Counted from the first letter of the stretch, positions 36,917 to 48,914 are shown. The stretch: DNA of 64,000 nucleotides from Alcaligenaceae bacterium (GCA_030538235.1 JAUNUJ010000007.1:62001-126000), one strand, 5' to 3'. Made by a program: numbers and translations. The notes: a model not told the origin generated them from the letters alone.

Positions 36917-39310
36917 TTGCAACACGCAGACTATATACAGAACAATCGTTCCAATGTTTCTGAATTATTGCTATCGCAATCCCATTTAAAAGCTTTTATG
37001 CACATTTTGCTGGGGTGTTTGCTCATCCTATCCTGTGTGCTGTTTGCTTCGACGGCCCAAGCTAATTCGCGTATCGGCGAGTTTCTTACTAAGGTACAGG
37101 CGTCTGAGGTTTTTCCAGGGGCTGATGGTTTTGGTGCGGTTCAGGGTGATCCGCCTTATGCCCGAGTCTTTAAAGGCCAAGAAGCGGTTGGTTACGTATT
37201 TTTAACCACGGATATTGTGAATACCCGCGGTTATTCCAGTAAACCGATTGATACCTTAATTGCCTTGGACAACGAAGGTACGATTGTCGGCGCTAAATTA
37301 GTCGAACACCATGAGCCTATCGTTTTGATCGGTATACCAGAATCCCGAATGGTTGATTTCATTAACGGGTACGTTGGTATGAACTTGATCAAGAATCCAT
37401 TACCCGTTGGTGCGCCACCGCCGGTGGATATGATTAGTGGTGCTACCGTTACCTTGATGGTTATCGGTGATAATATTCTCCGCTCTTCCAGAATTATGGG
37501 TCAAGCATACCAAATCGGTATGGCTCCTGAAGCGGCTGCTTCAGTTGCAGCGACTGAAGCAGCGGTAGAAGTGACGTCTCAAGTGATTAATCCTGATTTA
37601 CTTGAAATTAAGTCTTGGGATACCTTATTAGAAGAGGGTGCAATCGCCAATTTAGATATTAATGTTGGCGAGGTCAATCAGCTCTTCATCGACTCTGGTC
37701 GACGTGGTGGCGATCGTAAGCAACAGGCCGGTGCTCCCGAAGATAATTTTGTTGATTTATATGCTGCAGTGGTTTCTGTCCCGACGATTGGTCGCAGTCT
37801 CTTAGGTGAGTCCGAGTTTGAATATATGCAGTCCCGGCTCAAAGAGGGACAGCAGGCAATTCTGCTCGCCGGTAATGGCATCTACTCTTTTAAAGGCTCT
37901 GGTTATGTACGCGGCGGTATTTTTGACCGTTTCGATATTATTCAGGGCGAACATAGTTTCCGTTTTACCGACTTAGAGCATAGACGTCTTTATGATGTGA
38001 GAGCAGAGGGCGCACCTCGCTTTAAAGAAGTTGGTATATTTTTTGTTTCTGAAGAATATGATTTCTTCAATGCAGTTGAGCCTTGGCGCTTACAATTATT
38101 GATTCAACGTGAAATTTCGGTTCACGAAAAGATTTTTATACCGGTTGAATTAAACTATCATTTGCCTGCCATCTATACTATGGATGATCCTGCAGCGCCT
38201 GTGGTTGCTCAACAACCTGCGACAGCTCCTGCTGCAACAACTGCTCCTCAAGCCGCAGCGAGCGGACCGGTTCAGCATGAAGCAACTAGCCATGCGCAAA
38301 TGTTTGACGATGAAGTGCCTTTATGGCAGATCATTTGGAAATCAAAAATGCCGCAGATTATCGTCGTTGTCTTGTCGTTAATTGTGCTTGGTTTTGTCTT
38401 CTTCTTCCAACATGCTCTGGTCAAACGTGAGAAGCTATACACTTACTTCCGCACAGGCTTCCTGTTATTTAGCTTGTTTTATATCGGTTGGTACGCCAAT
38501 GCGCAATTATCAGTGGTTAACGTCTTGACCTTTACCACCTCATTGCGGACAGAGTTTAGCTGGGAGTACTTCCTGATGGATCCCATTGTCTTTATCCTCT
38601 GGTGTGCAACTGCTATCTCCATGATTTTCTGGAACCGTGGCGCCTTCTGTGGTTGGTTATGTCCATTCGGTTCGCTACAGGAATTACTTAATAAAGCGGC
38701 TAAAAAGCTTGGTATCAAGCAGATTAAAGTACCTTATGCGATTCACCATCGTGCCGCAGCGATTAAGTATGTCATCTTTATTGCTTTATTTGGATTCTCC
38801 TTATATGACTTGGCCTTTGCTGAAAAAATGGCCGAAGTGGAACCATTTAAAACAGCCATTATCTTGAAGTTCTTGCGTAGCTGGCCATTCGTAACTTTCG
38901 CCGTCTTATTATTGGTTGCTGGTTTATTTATCGAGCGATTCTACTGCCGTTACTTATGTGCTCTAGGCGCCGGCTTGGCTATTCCTTCGAGATTACGTAT
39001 TTTTGATTGGTTACGTCGCTACAAGATGTGTGGTGATCCATGTCAACGTTGTGCGGTCGAGTGTCCGGTTGATGCGATTACACCCGAAGGTCCTATTGAG
39101 CCTAACGAATGTATCCAGTGTTTACATTGTCAGATGTTATATCTGCATGAGAAAAAATGCCCTGAATTAATTCAACGTTCGGCTAAACGTCGTCGTCGTC
39201 CGGCACCCGGCACTGAGGCTAAGCAAGAACCAGTCTTCACTGAAGAGGTATTACGCTTTATGCCTAATGCTACTGCGTTTGAAGCAAAACCTAAACAAGT
39301 AAAAGAATGA
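36917..39310 (+). CDS. nosR: NosR, flavin and iron-sulfur electron donor for N2O reduction
   Basis: NosR is a membrane protein needed for nosZ expression and for electron delivery to NosZ. The TTG at 36917 is chosen because GGAG lies six bases ahead; the ATG at 36998 has no ribosome-binding site. In the 797 residues, a signal/first helix spans 28-49, a periplasmic FMN-binding domain follows with the flavinylation motif SGATVT (174-179, Thr179), then an Ala/Pro-rich linker near 425-455, several helices, CGWLCP and CRYLCA cysteine motifs, and a C-terminal polyferredoxin (CGDPCQRCAVECP, CIQCLHC). An apbE gene downstream can supply the covalent FMN. Confidence 0.95.
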   Translation: MQHADYIQNNRSNVSELLLSQSHLKAFMHILLGCLLILSCVLFASTAQANSRIGEFLTKVQASEVFPGADGFGAVQGDPPYARVFKGQEAVGYVFLTTDIVNTRGYSSKPIDTLIALDNEGTIVGAKLVEHHEPIVLIGIPESRMVDFINGYVGMNLIKNPLPVGAPPPVDMISGATVTLMVIGDNILRSSRIMGQAYQIGMAPEAAASVAATEAAVEVTSQVINPDLLEIKSWDTLLEEGAIANLDINVGEVNQLFIDSGRRGGDRKQQAGAPEDNFVDLYAAVVSVPTIGRSLLGESEFEYMQSRLKEGQQAILLAGNGIYSFKGSGYVRGGIFDRFDIIQGEHSFRFTDLEHRRLYDVRAEGAPRFKEVGIFFVSEEYDFFNAVEPWRLQLLIQREISVHEKIFIPVELNYHLPAIYTMDDPAAPVVAQQPATAPAATTAPQAAASGPVQHEATSHAQMFDDEVPLWQIIWKSKMPQIIVVVLSLIVLGFVFFFQHALVKREKLYTYFRTGFLLFSLFYIGWYANAQLSVVNVLTFTTSLRTEFSWEYFLMDPIVFILWCATAISMIFWNRGAFCGWLCPFGSLQELLNKAAKKLGIKQIKVPYAIHHRAAAIKYVIFIALFGFSLYDLAFAEKMAEVEPFKTAIILKFLRSWPFVTFAVLLLVAGLFIERFYCRYLCALGAGLAIPSRLRIFDWLRRYKMCGDPCQRCAVECPVDAITPEGPIEPNECIQCLHCQMLYLHEKKCPELIQRSAKRRRRPAPGTEAKQEPVFTEEVLRFMPNATAFEAKPKQVKE

Positions 39311-39381
39311 TAAATAGTCTGGGGTTCTATTTATCGTCAATCATCGTGCATCATGCACATTAATTAAAGAGGTCTACAACT

Positions 39382-41319
39382 ATGAAAGATCAGCAAGACA
39401 ATCAGCCAATCCTTGAGATGAAGCGCCGCCGCTTTTTAGGCGCGGCAGCTGCAACAGGTGCAGCCGGCTTTGCCGGTGGCGTCGGTTTGCCAAAAGTGTT
39501 TGGTGCCAAGGAAGCTCATGCGCAAGCTAAAGGCGCTGAAGGCGGTTTAGATAACAATGTCGGTCCAGGTGAATTGGACGAGTACTACGCATTTAACTCC
39601 GGCGGTCAATCAGGCGAAATCCGTATTTTGGGTTTACCCTCTATGCGTGAATTCATGCGTATTCCGGTCTTCAATATGTGTAGCGCGACCGGATGGGGCC
39701 GCACTAACGAGAGCTTAGAGGTTCTTAATGGCAATATCACACCGGAAACTCGTCAGTTCCTAAAAGATCAGAACCTCCTTTGCTTGCCAAACGGTGACGC
39801 GCATCACCCGCACATGTCATTTACTGACCAAACTTATGATGGTCGCTATATCTACATTAATGACAAGGCTAACAACCGTGTTGCTCGTGTTCGTTGTGAT
39901 GTGATGAAAACTGACAAAATCGTTGAATTACCTAACGTGTCAGCGGTTCACGGTTTGCGTCCACAGCGTTACCCTAAGACCGGTTACGTATTTTGTAATG
40001 GTGAGCATATTATCCCACTACCAAATGATGGTTCAGTGATGGATAACCCACAAGAGAATTTCTTTGCTGTGTACACCGCAGTTGATGGTGAGACCATGGA
40101 AATCGCTTGGCAGGTAAAAGTCGACGGTAACCTCGATAACGGTGATGCGGATTACCAGGGTAAATACTCTTTCGCAACTTGCTATAACTCAGAGCAGGGT
40201 GTTACCTTAGCCGAGTCTGCTGCTAACGAGCAAGACTGGGTGGTAGTATTTAACATCAAACGCATTGAAGAAGCTATCGAAAAGGGCGATTACGAGGAGA
40301 TCGGTGGTTGTAAAATGGTCGATGGACGTCATGGTTCACCATATACTCGTTATATTCCGGTACCTAACTCACCGCACGGTTGTAACGCCGCGCCGGATGG
40401 TATCCATATTGCACTAAACGGTAAGGTTTCTCCAACTGTTACTTTAATTGACGTGCGTACTTTAGACGATTTGTTTGATGACAAAATCGAACCACGTGAT
40501 TGTGTAGTTGCTGAGCCTCAGTTAGGTTTAGGCCCTCTACACACCGCCTTTGATGGTCGCGGCAATGCCTACACCACGCTCTTTATTGACAGCCAGATGG
40601 TCAAATGGAATATCGACTTAGCTAGACGTCAATACGCTGGTGAAGACGTCGATCCGATTATTCAGAAGCTTGACGTTCACTATCAGCCGGGCCATAACCA
40701 CTCAACCATGGGTGAAACCAAGGACGCTGATGGTAAGTGGTTAGTCTCTTTGAACAAGTTCTCTAAAGACCGTTTCCTTAACGTCGGTCCATTAAAGCCT
40801 GAAAACGATCAGTTAATTGATATTTCCGGTGATGAAATGAGACTGGTAGCTGACGTGCCGAGCTTTGCTGAGCCGCACGATATGCTTTTAGTTCACCGTT
40901 CAGTGGTTAACCCGAGAAATATTTGGGATCGTAATGACCCTCAATGGGAAACTGCCAGAAAGCAGGCGGAGGCCGATGGCGTTAACCTTGATTCAGATAA
41001 CAAGGTAATCAAAGACGGCGATAAGGTTCGCGTTTATATGACAGCGACTGCTCCTCAGTTTGGTCTCAGCCAGTTCGAAGTTAACCAAGGCGACGAAGTC
41101 ACTGTTTATGTCACTAACGTTGAGGTAATTGAAGACTTGTGTCACGGCTTTACGCTAGAAGGTCATGGTATCGCTATGGAGGTTTCTCCTGGTCAGACTT
41201 CTTCAGTAACCTTTAGAGCGACTCGCCCAGGCGTTCAGTGGTACTATTGCCAGTGGTTCTGCCATGCCTTACATATGGAAATGTCCGGCCAGATGCTGGT
41301 TCATCCTAAAAAGGCATAA
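39382..41319 (+). CDS. nosZ: Nitrous oxide reductase, clade I (Tat-exported)
   Basis: NosZ reduces N2O to N2 in the periplasm. The 645-residue precursor has a Tat signal (MKRRRFLG, residues 13-20), placing it in clade I, with cleavage expected after AHAQA near residue 49. The N-terminal beta-propeller binds CuZ; its DAHHPH motif is at 139-144. The C-terminal cupredoxin domain binds CuA through Cys623, Cys627, His631 and Met634 ([12 protein letters not shown]) with a histidine from [12 protein letters not shown]. It is the second gene of the nos operon, 71 bases after nosR, with AAGAGG before the ATG. Confidence 0.98.
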   Translation: MKDQQDNQPILEMKRRRFLGAAAATGAAGFAGGVGLPKVFGAKEAHAQAKGAEGGLDNNVGPGELDEYYAFNSGGQSGEIRILGLPSMREFMRIPVFNMCSATGWGRTNESLEVLNGNITPETRQFLKDQNLLCLPNGDAHHPHMSFTDQTYDGRYIYINDKANNRVARVRCDVMKTDKIVELPNVSAVHGLRPQRYPKTGYVFCNGEHIIPLPNDGSVMDNPQENFFAVYTAVDGETMEIAWQVKVDGNLDNGDADYQGKYSFATCYNSEQGVTLAESAANEQDWVVVFNIKRIEEAIEKGDYEEIGGCKMVDGRHGSPYTRYIPVPNSPHGCNAAPDGIHIALNGKVSPTVTLIDVRTLDDLFDDKIEPRDCVVAEPQLGLGPLHTAFDGRGNAYTTLFIDSQMVKWNIDLARRQYAGEDVDPIIQKLDVHYQPGHNHSTMGETKDADGKWLVSLNKFSKDRFLNVGPLKPENDQLIDISGDEMRLVADVPSFAEPHDMLLVHRSVVNPRNIWDRNDPQWETARKQAEADGVNLDSDNKVIKDGDKVRVYMTATAPQFGLSQFEVNQGDEVTVYVTNVEVIEDLCHGFTLEGHGIAMEVSPGQTSSVTFRATRPGVQWYYCQWFCHALHMEMSGQMLVHPKKA

Positions 41320-41333
41320 TTGAGTGAGAATGT

Positions 41334-42641
41334 ATGACTTTATTTAGATGGAAACGTCTTTTAAGTCTAGCCTCAAGTGGATTGTTGAGTGTGTTGATGG
41401 TGCACTCAATAGCCCATGGTGCTGTGCATGTACTTCAGGAGGGCGATGATTTACAAGCCACCCTGGACGCTGCACAGCCCGGTGATACGATACAATTAAA
41501 ATCAGGTCAATATGAGGGTCAGTTTGTCGTAGAGGTCGACAATCTGACCCTTATTGGTCCTGAGGATCACAGTGCTGTACTTAAAGGCCCCCGCGAGGGA
41601 AGAACTCTTTGGATTAAAAGCGAGGATGTGACAGTTAGCAACTTAACCGTTAGCGATTCAGGTCTGAGTTTATCTCGCATGGATGCCGGTGTTTTTCTAG
41701 ACAAGACCGCAAGCCGAGCCTTGGTTGAAAATAACCGAATACTTAATAATCTGATAGGGGTTTATATCTGGGGACCGCAAGAAGCAGTGGTTCAGAAAAA
41801 TTACATATCGGGTACTAATGAATTGCGTATGTCAGAGCGCGGTAATGGTGTCACCATTTGGAATTCACCCGGTAGTAAAGTACTAAACAATGACATTATT
41901 AACGGTCGTGACGGTATTTTCTCCAATACCAGTAAGTTTAATGTCTTTTCCGGCAATACCTTTAGAGACTTACGCTATGGCGTGCATTATATGTACACCA
42001 ATGACAGTGTGGTTTCGGATAATGTCTCAATAGACAATGACATTGGCTATGCAATTATGTTCTCCGAACGCATTGAGGTTTTGCGCAACATCACGATAAA
42101 TAGCAAGGACCAAGGCGTGATGATGAATTATGCCAATCACTCCCGTGTCGAAGATAATGCGGTCCACAAGGCCGAAAAATGCGTTTATTTCTATAACGCC
42201 AATATCAATCACATTACCAATAATCATTTTGAGCAATGCGAGATTGGAGTTCACTACACCGGTGCAGCTCAAGGTAATCAAATTTATAATAATTCCTTTG
42301 TCTATAACCAGACTCAGGTTAAGTACGTTGGAACACGCTACGAAGACTGGACTCATGAGGACAGAGGCAATTACTGGAGCGATCATAGCGGTTTTGATTT
42401 AAATGGAGACGGGGTCTCCGACACTGCTTATCGTCCAAATGATATTATCGATCAGGTGGTCTGGCGTGCACCGAGTAGTCGAATCTTACTTAATAGTCCA
42501 GCGGTAGCGATTGTGCGTTGGGCGCAATCACAATTTCCCGCCATATTACCGGGCGGTCTGATGGATACGGCACCGATTATGCTGATGCCCGAGAGTGCGA
42601 CTTATAAAAAATTACAGGAGTTGTTGAATGAGCGCAAATGA
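41334..42641 (+). CDS. nosD: NosD, periplasmic copper-site maturation factor
   Basis: The 435-residue protein has an N-terminal signal (cleavage near AHGA, residue 30) and a right-handed parallel beta-helix made of repeated NxI/NxF rungs (RILNNLIGVYIWG, DIINGRDGIFSN, NTFRDLRYGVHYMYTND). With NosFY and NosL it assembles the CuZ centre of NosZ. It follows nosZ by 14 bases and overlaps nosF by 14 bases. Confidence 0.94.
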   Translation: MTLFRWKRLLSLASSGLLSVLMVHSIAHGAVHVLQEGDDLQATLDAAQPGDTIQLKSGQYEGQFVVEVDNLTLIGPEDHSAVLKGPREGRTLWIKSEDVTVSNLTVSDSGLSLSRMDAGVFLDKTASRALVENNRILNNLIGVYIWGPQEAVVQKNYISGTNELRMSERGNGVTIWNSPGSKVLNNDIINGRDGIFSNTSKFNVFSGNTFRDLRYGVHYMYTNDSVVSDNVSIDNDIGYAIMFSERIEVLRNITINSKDQGVMMNYANHSRVEDNAVHKAEKCVYFYNANINHITNNHFEQCEIGVHYTGAAQGNQIYNNSFVYNQTQVKYVGTRYEDWTHEDRGNYWSDHSGFDLNGDGVSDTAYRPNDIIDQVVWRAPSSRILLNSPAVAIVRWAQSQFPAILPGGLMDTAPIMLMPESATYKKLQELLNERK

Positions 42642-43530
42642 GTTAGTTTGCCTTGAAAAAGTCAAAATGCGTTATGGTAAACGCACTGTAATTCATTCTT
42701 TAGATATGGTGTTACGAGAGGGCGAATGCGTGGCCCTAGCCGGCCATAATGGCGCGGGCAAAAGCACCGTGATGAAATTAATTCTGGGCTTAATCAGTCC
42801 CAGTGAGGGTGAGGTTCGCTTACTAGGACATCAGGCTTCCGGTCGTCAATCGGTCAAACTGCGTTTTGATATTGGTTATTTACCCGAGGTGGTCTCGCTT
42901 TATCCCAATCTGACCGGTAGAGAAACGTTGGATTTTTATGCGGAGCTTAAGCAGGTCAAGGACAAATCCTATCCTCAATTACTGGCTAAAGTCGGTATTG
43001 CAAATGCGGCGAGACAGCGTGTTAATACCTACTCAAAGGGTATGAAGCAGCGTCTGGCTTTAGCGCAGGCGATGCTCGGTGAGCCTAAAATTTTGTTGTT
43101 TGATGAACCCACGACCGGCTTGGACCCCGCGTCTCGACAGCAGTTTTACGATATTATTCGCGAACTTCGTGAGCGTGGCGCGACGATTTTGTTGTGCACT
43201 CACGCCTTGACTGAGCTTGAGGGTAATGTCGATAGAGTGGTGGTGATGAATCAGGGCGAAAAGGTCGCTGACGGTAGCTTGGATAGTCTACGCTCCGAGA
43301 GTGGCCTAACCTATCGTATTCAGATTAAAACCGCCACCGATAATCCACCGGAGACGGGTCATCAATGGCAAAGAATTGATGCCAATATTTATCGATTTAA
43401 TTGTGAACAAAACGAGAAAATGTCATTGCTTAGCAGCCTAGTACAAAATCCCCAAGTGCTTGATGTCAATACGCATGCACCGAGCTTAGATGAAATTTAT
43501 GCGCATTATTTAAGAAGAGAGGATGTATGA
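42628..43530 (+). CDS. nosF: NosF, ABC transporter ATPase
   Basis: The 300-residue cytoplasmic ATPase has Walker A GHNGAGKST (39-47), a signature-like NTYSKGMKQRLALAQ and Walker B ILLFDEPTTGLDP. NosF powers the NosDFY complex that serves CuZ maturation. Its start overlaps nosD and its end overlaps nosY by four bases, indicating coupled translation. Confidence 0.94.
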   Translation: MSANELVCLEKVKMRYGKRTVIHSLDMVLREGECVALAGHNGAGKSTVMKLILGLISPSEGEVRLLGHQASGRQSVKLRFDIGYLPEVVSLYPNLTGRETLDFYAELKQVKDKSYPQLLAKVGIANAARQRVNTYSKGMKQRLALAQAMLGEPKILLFDEPTTGLDPASRQQFYDIIRELRERGATILLCTHALTELEGNVDRVVVMNQGEKVADGSLDSLRSESGLTYRIQIKTATDNPPETGHQWQRIDANIYRFNCEQNEKMSLLSSLVQNPQVLDVNTHAPSLDEIYAHYLRREDV

Positions 43531-44354
43531 GGCAAGTCCTGTCTATTAGTATGAAAGAAATCCGTGACGGCCTAAGAAACCGTTGGGTTTTAGCGACCAC
43601 GTTATTGTTGGTAATTTTTGCTCTGGTGTTGGGTCTTTTAGGGACTGCACCGACCGGTACGGTTAAGGTTGATCCTTTGACCGTGACGTTAGTCAGTTTA
43701 TCAAGTTTATCGATTTTCCTGATTCCTTTAATTGCCTTATTACTGAGCTATGACGCCATTGTCGGCGAGATTGAGCGCGGCACCATGTCCTTATTGCTCA
43801 GCTATCCGGTGGCGCGTTGGCATGTGTTGGCCGGTAAATTTATTGGTCATGTGATTATCTTGGCTATCGCAACAGTCGTGGGTTATGGGATTGCCGGCTT
43901 AGTGCTGCATTATATTTACGGCTCCAGTACCGAGGCGTGGATGGATTTCTCCAAAATGATTGCTTTGAGCATCTTTTTGGGAGCCAGTTTTTTAAGCGTG
44001 GGATATTTGTTAAGTACCTTAGTAAAAGAGCGTGCAACAGCTGCCGGTTTGGCACTTTTTGTCTGGCTCTTTATGGTGGTGATTTTTGATATGGCGCTGA
44101 TTGGTATTTTAGTAGCCGATACTCAGCAAACCATTACTGCCGATACGCTGAATTATATTTTATTATTTAATCCGGCTGATATTTACCGTCTGTTGAACCT
44201 AGTTGATTCTGAAAATACCTCGCTGTTTGCAGGTATGGCAGGGTTAAGTGAACAGATGAATTTACGTGTTAGTATTTTATATAGTGCGTTAACCCTATGG
44301 GTGATTGTGCCCTTTATTATGGCTGTGATGGTATTTAACCGTAAGCAGTTATAA
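43527..44354 (+). CDS. nosY: NosY, ABC transporter permease
   Basis: The 275-residue membrane protein has six predicted helices and the N-terminal ISMKEIRDGLRNRWVL segment typical of NosY and ABC-2 permeases. It partners NosF and NosD. Confidence 0.93.
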   Translation: MRQVLSISMKEIRDGLRNRWVLATTLLLVIFALVLGLLGTAPTGTVKVDPLTVTLVSLSSLSIFLIPLIALLLSYDAIVGEIERGTMSLLLSYPVARWHVLAGKFIGHVIILAIATVVGYGIAGLVLHYIYGSSTEAWMDFSKMIALSIFLGASFLSVGYLLSTLVKERATAAGLALFVWLFMVVIFDMALIGILVADTQQTITADTLNYILLFNPADIYRLLNLVDSENTSLFAGMAGLSEQMNLRVSILYSALTLWVIVPFIMAVMVFNRKQL

Positions 44355-44370
44355 GCTTCGGAGCTTTTAG

Positions 44371-44946
44371 ATGAAAATGAGATTTAAGATTATCAGTGCC
44401 TTGTTGTTAAGTGTCAGTCTAGTTGCTTGTAAGCCAAGCACTGAGTCTGTAGAAGTGCCTTTGGCAGCTCAATTTAGTGATGATGCAACCGGGCATTTCT
44501 GTCATATGTTCTTGTCTGAGCATGACGGTCCTAAAGCTCATTTATTTTTAGCCGGCCAAGAAGAGCCTGTTTGGTTTACCGAAGTTAATCAGCTCTTTGC
44601 TTTCCGCCTATTGCCCGAAGAGCCTAAAAACGTTGTTGCGATGTATGTTAACGACGCTTCCGGCGTCCAGGATTGGACCGATCACAGTGTGAACAAAAAC
44701 TGGCTAGATGCCAAAACTGCTTTCTATGTGATTGAAAGTTCGTTTATCGGTGGTATGGGTAGTAGTGATGCCTTGCCATTCAAAGATCGCGCTGCTGCTG
44801 AAGCGTACACTGCAGATAACGGCGGTCGCGTGGTGAGTTTTGATGAAATGCCGGAGTCCTTTGTGTTTCAACAACCACTTCAATCGCATGCTGAACAGGG
44901 TGCTCATGACCCTGCAGCGAGCGAGAGCGCTCATCAAAATCACTAA
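44371..44946 (+). CDS. nosL: NosL, copper chaperone lipoprotein
   Basis: A 191-residue lipoprotein with lipobox LVAC (cysteine at residue 20). NosL binds Cu(I) and delivers it to apo-NosZ via NosD; the CHM motif in GHFCHMFLSEHDGPKAH probably provides metal ligands. The His-rich C-terminus (HAEQGAHDPAASESAHQNH) may also bind copper. It follows nosY by 16 bases. Confidence 0.92.
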   Translation: MKMRFKIISALLLSVSLVACKPSTESVEVPLAAQFSDDATGHFCHMFLSEHDGPKAHLFLAGQEEPVWFTEVNQLFAFRLLPEEPKNVVAMYVNDASGVQDWTDHSVNKNWLDAKTAFYVIESSFIGGMGSSDALPFKDRAAAEAYTADNGGRVVSFDEMPESFVFQQPLQSHAEQGAHDPAASESAHQNH

Positions 44947-44958
44947 ATTTAAATCAGC

Positions 44959-45975
44959 ATGAAGCAGCCTTTTCAAACTAAGCGTCGTCAAATTCTCGGC
45001 GTGTTTTTCAGTTCAATGGCATTATCACAAATGCCATTGGCTGCCTTAGCCGCAAACAAACAAAAATCCGAATCTATTGAGCTATTCGAGTGGCAGGGTA
45101 TTGCTTTAGGCGCTGATGCGCAGCTTAAGATTTACCACGAAGATAAACTGGAAGTACAACATCTTCTTGATGCCATTATGCAAGAGGTGGCCAGACAAGA
45201 GCGTTTATTTAGTTTATACCGCGAAGATAGTGTGATCAGTCGTTTGAATCAAGCGGGTGAAGTCAGTGATTTTGCTCATGATTTTTACTGGCTTATGTCT
45301 TTAGCCGATGAATATGTCAAATTAACCGGTGGTGTCTTTGACCCGACGGTTCAGATCCTCTGGGAAAGTTATAGAGACTATCTTGTTGAGCATCCTCAGG
45401 CGAGTTCAGAGGAATTGGCAAAAGAGATTGCCAAGGTTCAACCTTTAATCGGGTGGGATGGCATTCAACTGGGGTCTAATCATATCCGCTTGGCAAAACC
45501 CGGACAGCGTATTACGCTAAATGGCATTGCACAAGGTTTTATTACTGATAGAGTGACGGATTTGTTGCGACAACGGGGCATCGAACATGCCTTAATCAAT
45601 ATGGGCGAGATCCGTGGTTTAGTGCCAACTGATAAGACACCATGGACCTTGGGTATTGCCGATCCTGAGGATGCCACTGAGTTTCTTAAAAAGATCGAAT
45701 TGGGTAATCAGGCCATGGCAACGTCTTCCTCCCGAGGCAGCTATCTAAGTTATGAAAAGAATATCGGTCATATCTTTGATCCTGCAACCTCGCGAACCGA
45801 TGAACGCTATTTAAGTGTGACGGTGCGTGCCCCAACGGCTGCGCAGGCAGATGCCTTAGCGACGGCATTTTCGATTATGTCTGTTGAAGCGATTGAGGGT
45901 GTTTTAAAGCAACTTAGCGGTGTCTCTGTGTGGATTTTAGATCAAAGTCGACAATGGATTGAATTAAACACTTAG
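44959..45975 (+). CDS. apbE: FAD:protein FMN transferase (ApbE/NosX)
   Basis: The 338-residue enzyme begins with a twin-arginine-like leader (KRRQILG) and has the ApbE core: GGVFDPTVQ, LNGIAQGFITDRV, INMGEIRGL and a C-terminal SYEKNIGHIFDPATS plus PTAAQADALATAF. It attaches FMN to a threonine of target proteins, here most likely Thr179 of NosR encoded in the same operon. It starts 12 bases after nosL and ends the nos cluster. Confidence 0.94.
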   Translation: MKQPFQTKRRQILGVFFSSMALSQMPLAALAANKQKSESIELFEWQGIALGADAQLKIYHEDKLEVQHLLDAIMQEVARQERLFSLYREDSVISRLNQAGEVSDFAHDFYWLMSLADEYVKLTGGVFDPTVQILWESYRDYLVEHPQASSEELAKEIAKVQPLIGWDGIQLGSNHIRLAKPGQRITLNGIAQGFITDRVTDLLRQRGIEHALINMGEIRGLVPTDKTPWTLGIADPEDATEFLKKIELGNQAMATSSSRGSYLSYEKNIGHIFDPATSRTDERYLSVTVRAPTAAQADALATAFSIMSVEAIEGVLKQLSGVSVWILDQSRQWIELNT

Positions 45976-45998
45976 TCTAATTGATTTAAGCATAAATT

Positions 45999-46045
45999 AA
46001 ATCAGGGTCTCAGTGAGTTGCACTAAGGCCCTGATTTGTTATTTA
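45999..46045. terminator. Terminator after the nos operon
   Basis: AAATCAGGG pairs with CCCTGATTT (9 bp), an internal AGTG/CACT helix extends the hairpin, and a T-rich tract follows. It separates convergent apbE and fghA. Confidence 0.8.
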
Positions 46046-46058
46046 ACGACGCTATTAT

Positions 46059-46886
46059 TTATTGCAGCTTTTCGGCGTGATAGGCGATATGCTCAGCGAT
46101 AAAACTGGAAATAAAGTAGTAGCTATGGTTGTAGCCTTGGTGATAGCGAATATCCGCAGCAATGCCGGCATCGGCGCAAGCTTTTTCCAGTAGCGGGGTG
46201 CGTAATTGCTCTTCGTAGAAGTTATCAGCAAGCCCCTGGTCCACAAGTAAACTACGTACACGCGCCCCATTTTCAATTAATCTGACTGCATCGTATTGCT
46301 TCCAAGCATCCTGATCATCACCTAAATAAGCACCTAAGGCTTTATGACCCCAAGGCACTTGAGTGGGTGAGACAATCGGTGAGAAAGCCGAGACACTGGT
46401 ATAAAATGCCGGGTTTTTGAGTGCTAGCACCAAAGCACCGTGACCGCCCATGGAGTGACCGCAGATTGATTGCTTATCGCTGACTGGGAAGTGTTCACGA
46501 ATTAAGGCCGGCAGTTCTTCGACAATATAATCATACATGCGGTAGTGCTTAGCCCAAGGTTGTTGGGTAGCATTGACATAGAAACCTGCCCCTTGGCCCA
46601 AATCATAGGCGTCGTCATCTGCAATTTCATCACCGCGTGGGCTAGTATCAGGGCAAACGACAATCAGACCCTGTTCAGCGGCATAGCGATGAAAACCTGC
46701 TTTAGTGATAAAGTTTTGTTCATTGCAAGTGAGACCGGAGAGCCAGTAAAGCACAGGCAATTTTTTATCTTTAGCTTGAGGCGGGAGATAAATCGCAAAC
46801 TTCATTGGACAAGACAAGACCTCGGATTGGTGTTCCCAGACTTCTTGAGAGCCGCCAAAAACTAAGTGTTGTTCCTTTTGTTCCAT
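46059..46886 (-). CDS. fghA: S-formylglutathione hydrolase
   Basis: The 275-residue esterase-D-type enzyme hydrolyses S-formylglutathione to formate and glutathione, the last step of glutathione-linked formaldehyde detoxification. The catalytic triad is Ser145 (GHSMGGHG), Asp221 (GLADNF) and His254 (YNHSYYF). It follows adhC by 13 bases and is convergent with the nos operon. Confidence 0.95.
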   Translation of the reverse strand: MEQKEQHLVFGGSQEVWEHQSEVLSCPMKFAIYLPPQAKDKKLPVLYWLSGLTCNEQNFITKAGFHRYAAEQGLIVVCPDTSPRGDEIADDDAYDLGQGAGFYVNATQQPWAKHYRMYDYIVEELPALIREHFPVSDKQSICGHSMGGHGALVLALKNPAFYTSVSAFSPIVSPTQVPWGHKALGAYLGDDQDAWKQYDAVRLIENGARVRSLLVDQGLADNFYEEQLRTPLLEKACADAGIAADIRYHQGYNHSYYFISSFIAEHIAYHAEKLQ

Positions 46887-46899
46887 CTAGACCTCCAAA

Positions 46900-48329
<1,430 letters not shown>

Positions 48330-48857
48330 ATGTTTCCCGAATCTTCGTTTTGGTTGATTATTGGCATTGCTGCATTTATTGCCTTACTTCCTTTTTTTAC
48401 TGAAAAATCGTTTGTTTTTGTGCCTTGGCGTCAAGACGGTGAGTCTAAAAGTACCTCAGCTTGGCTAATTGTCGCTCGTGCTTTTTTGCAGTGGTTTTTG
48501 ATCATTTTTGCTGCTTATACGATGGCAAACAGCAGTAATCAGAGCTTTCAGTTGTTCGCCTTTGTTGCTTCTTTGATTTTATTTGCTTTGCCAGTCTTGA
48601 CAGTAAGCAAGCAGGTGCCGGTTAAAATCTTTGCGGTCAGAATTTTTGAATTGCTGGGTTTTTTCTTTTTTGTCGGTGGCATCGGTTTTGTCATCGAAGG
48701 CTTTTATGCTAATGCACATAGCCAACAATGGCAGTTTTATGCCATTGCGCTTTGTTTATATATTGTTCTGGCTTATCCTGGTTTTGTTTTCCGTCATTTA
48801 TACAAAAATCGCTATAACCGCCAACTAATCGCCCAAACTCAAGTCGCTGATGATTAG
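48330..48857 (+). CDS. Membrane protein, probable DUF2818 family
   Basis: The 175-residue protein has about five hydrophobic segments. The C-terminal part, with FELLGFFFFVGGIGFVIEG and QWQFYAIALCLYIVLAYPGF, resembles DUF2818 proteins, small membrane proteins usually encoded directly after nuoN in Burkholderiales. This one is longer than the usual roughly 100 residues because of two extra helices in the middle, and it lies 13 kb from nuoN. The function of the family is unknown; a complex I accessory role is only a guess from the usual neighbourhood. Confidence 0.5.
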   Translation: MFPESSFWLIIGIAAFIALLPFFTEKSFVFVPWRQDGESKSTSAWLIVARAFLQWFLIIFAAYTMANSSNQSFQLFAFVASLILFALPVLTVSKQVPVKIFAVRIFELLGFFFFVGGIGFVIEGFYANAHSQQWQFYAIALCLYIVLAYPGFVFRHLYKNRYNRQLIAQTQVADD

Positions 48858-48914
48858 TACATCGTAGTACTTAGGTAGTTGCGGGTATGGTGTTTTCAGG
48901 CCCCCGATTTCAAA

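Noticed and set aside
42027-42402. Antisense and alternate-frame ORFs in nosD
   Set aside because: Hydrophobic-looking translations come from the repetitive Asn/Ile rungs of the NosD beta-helix read in other frames.
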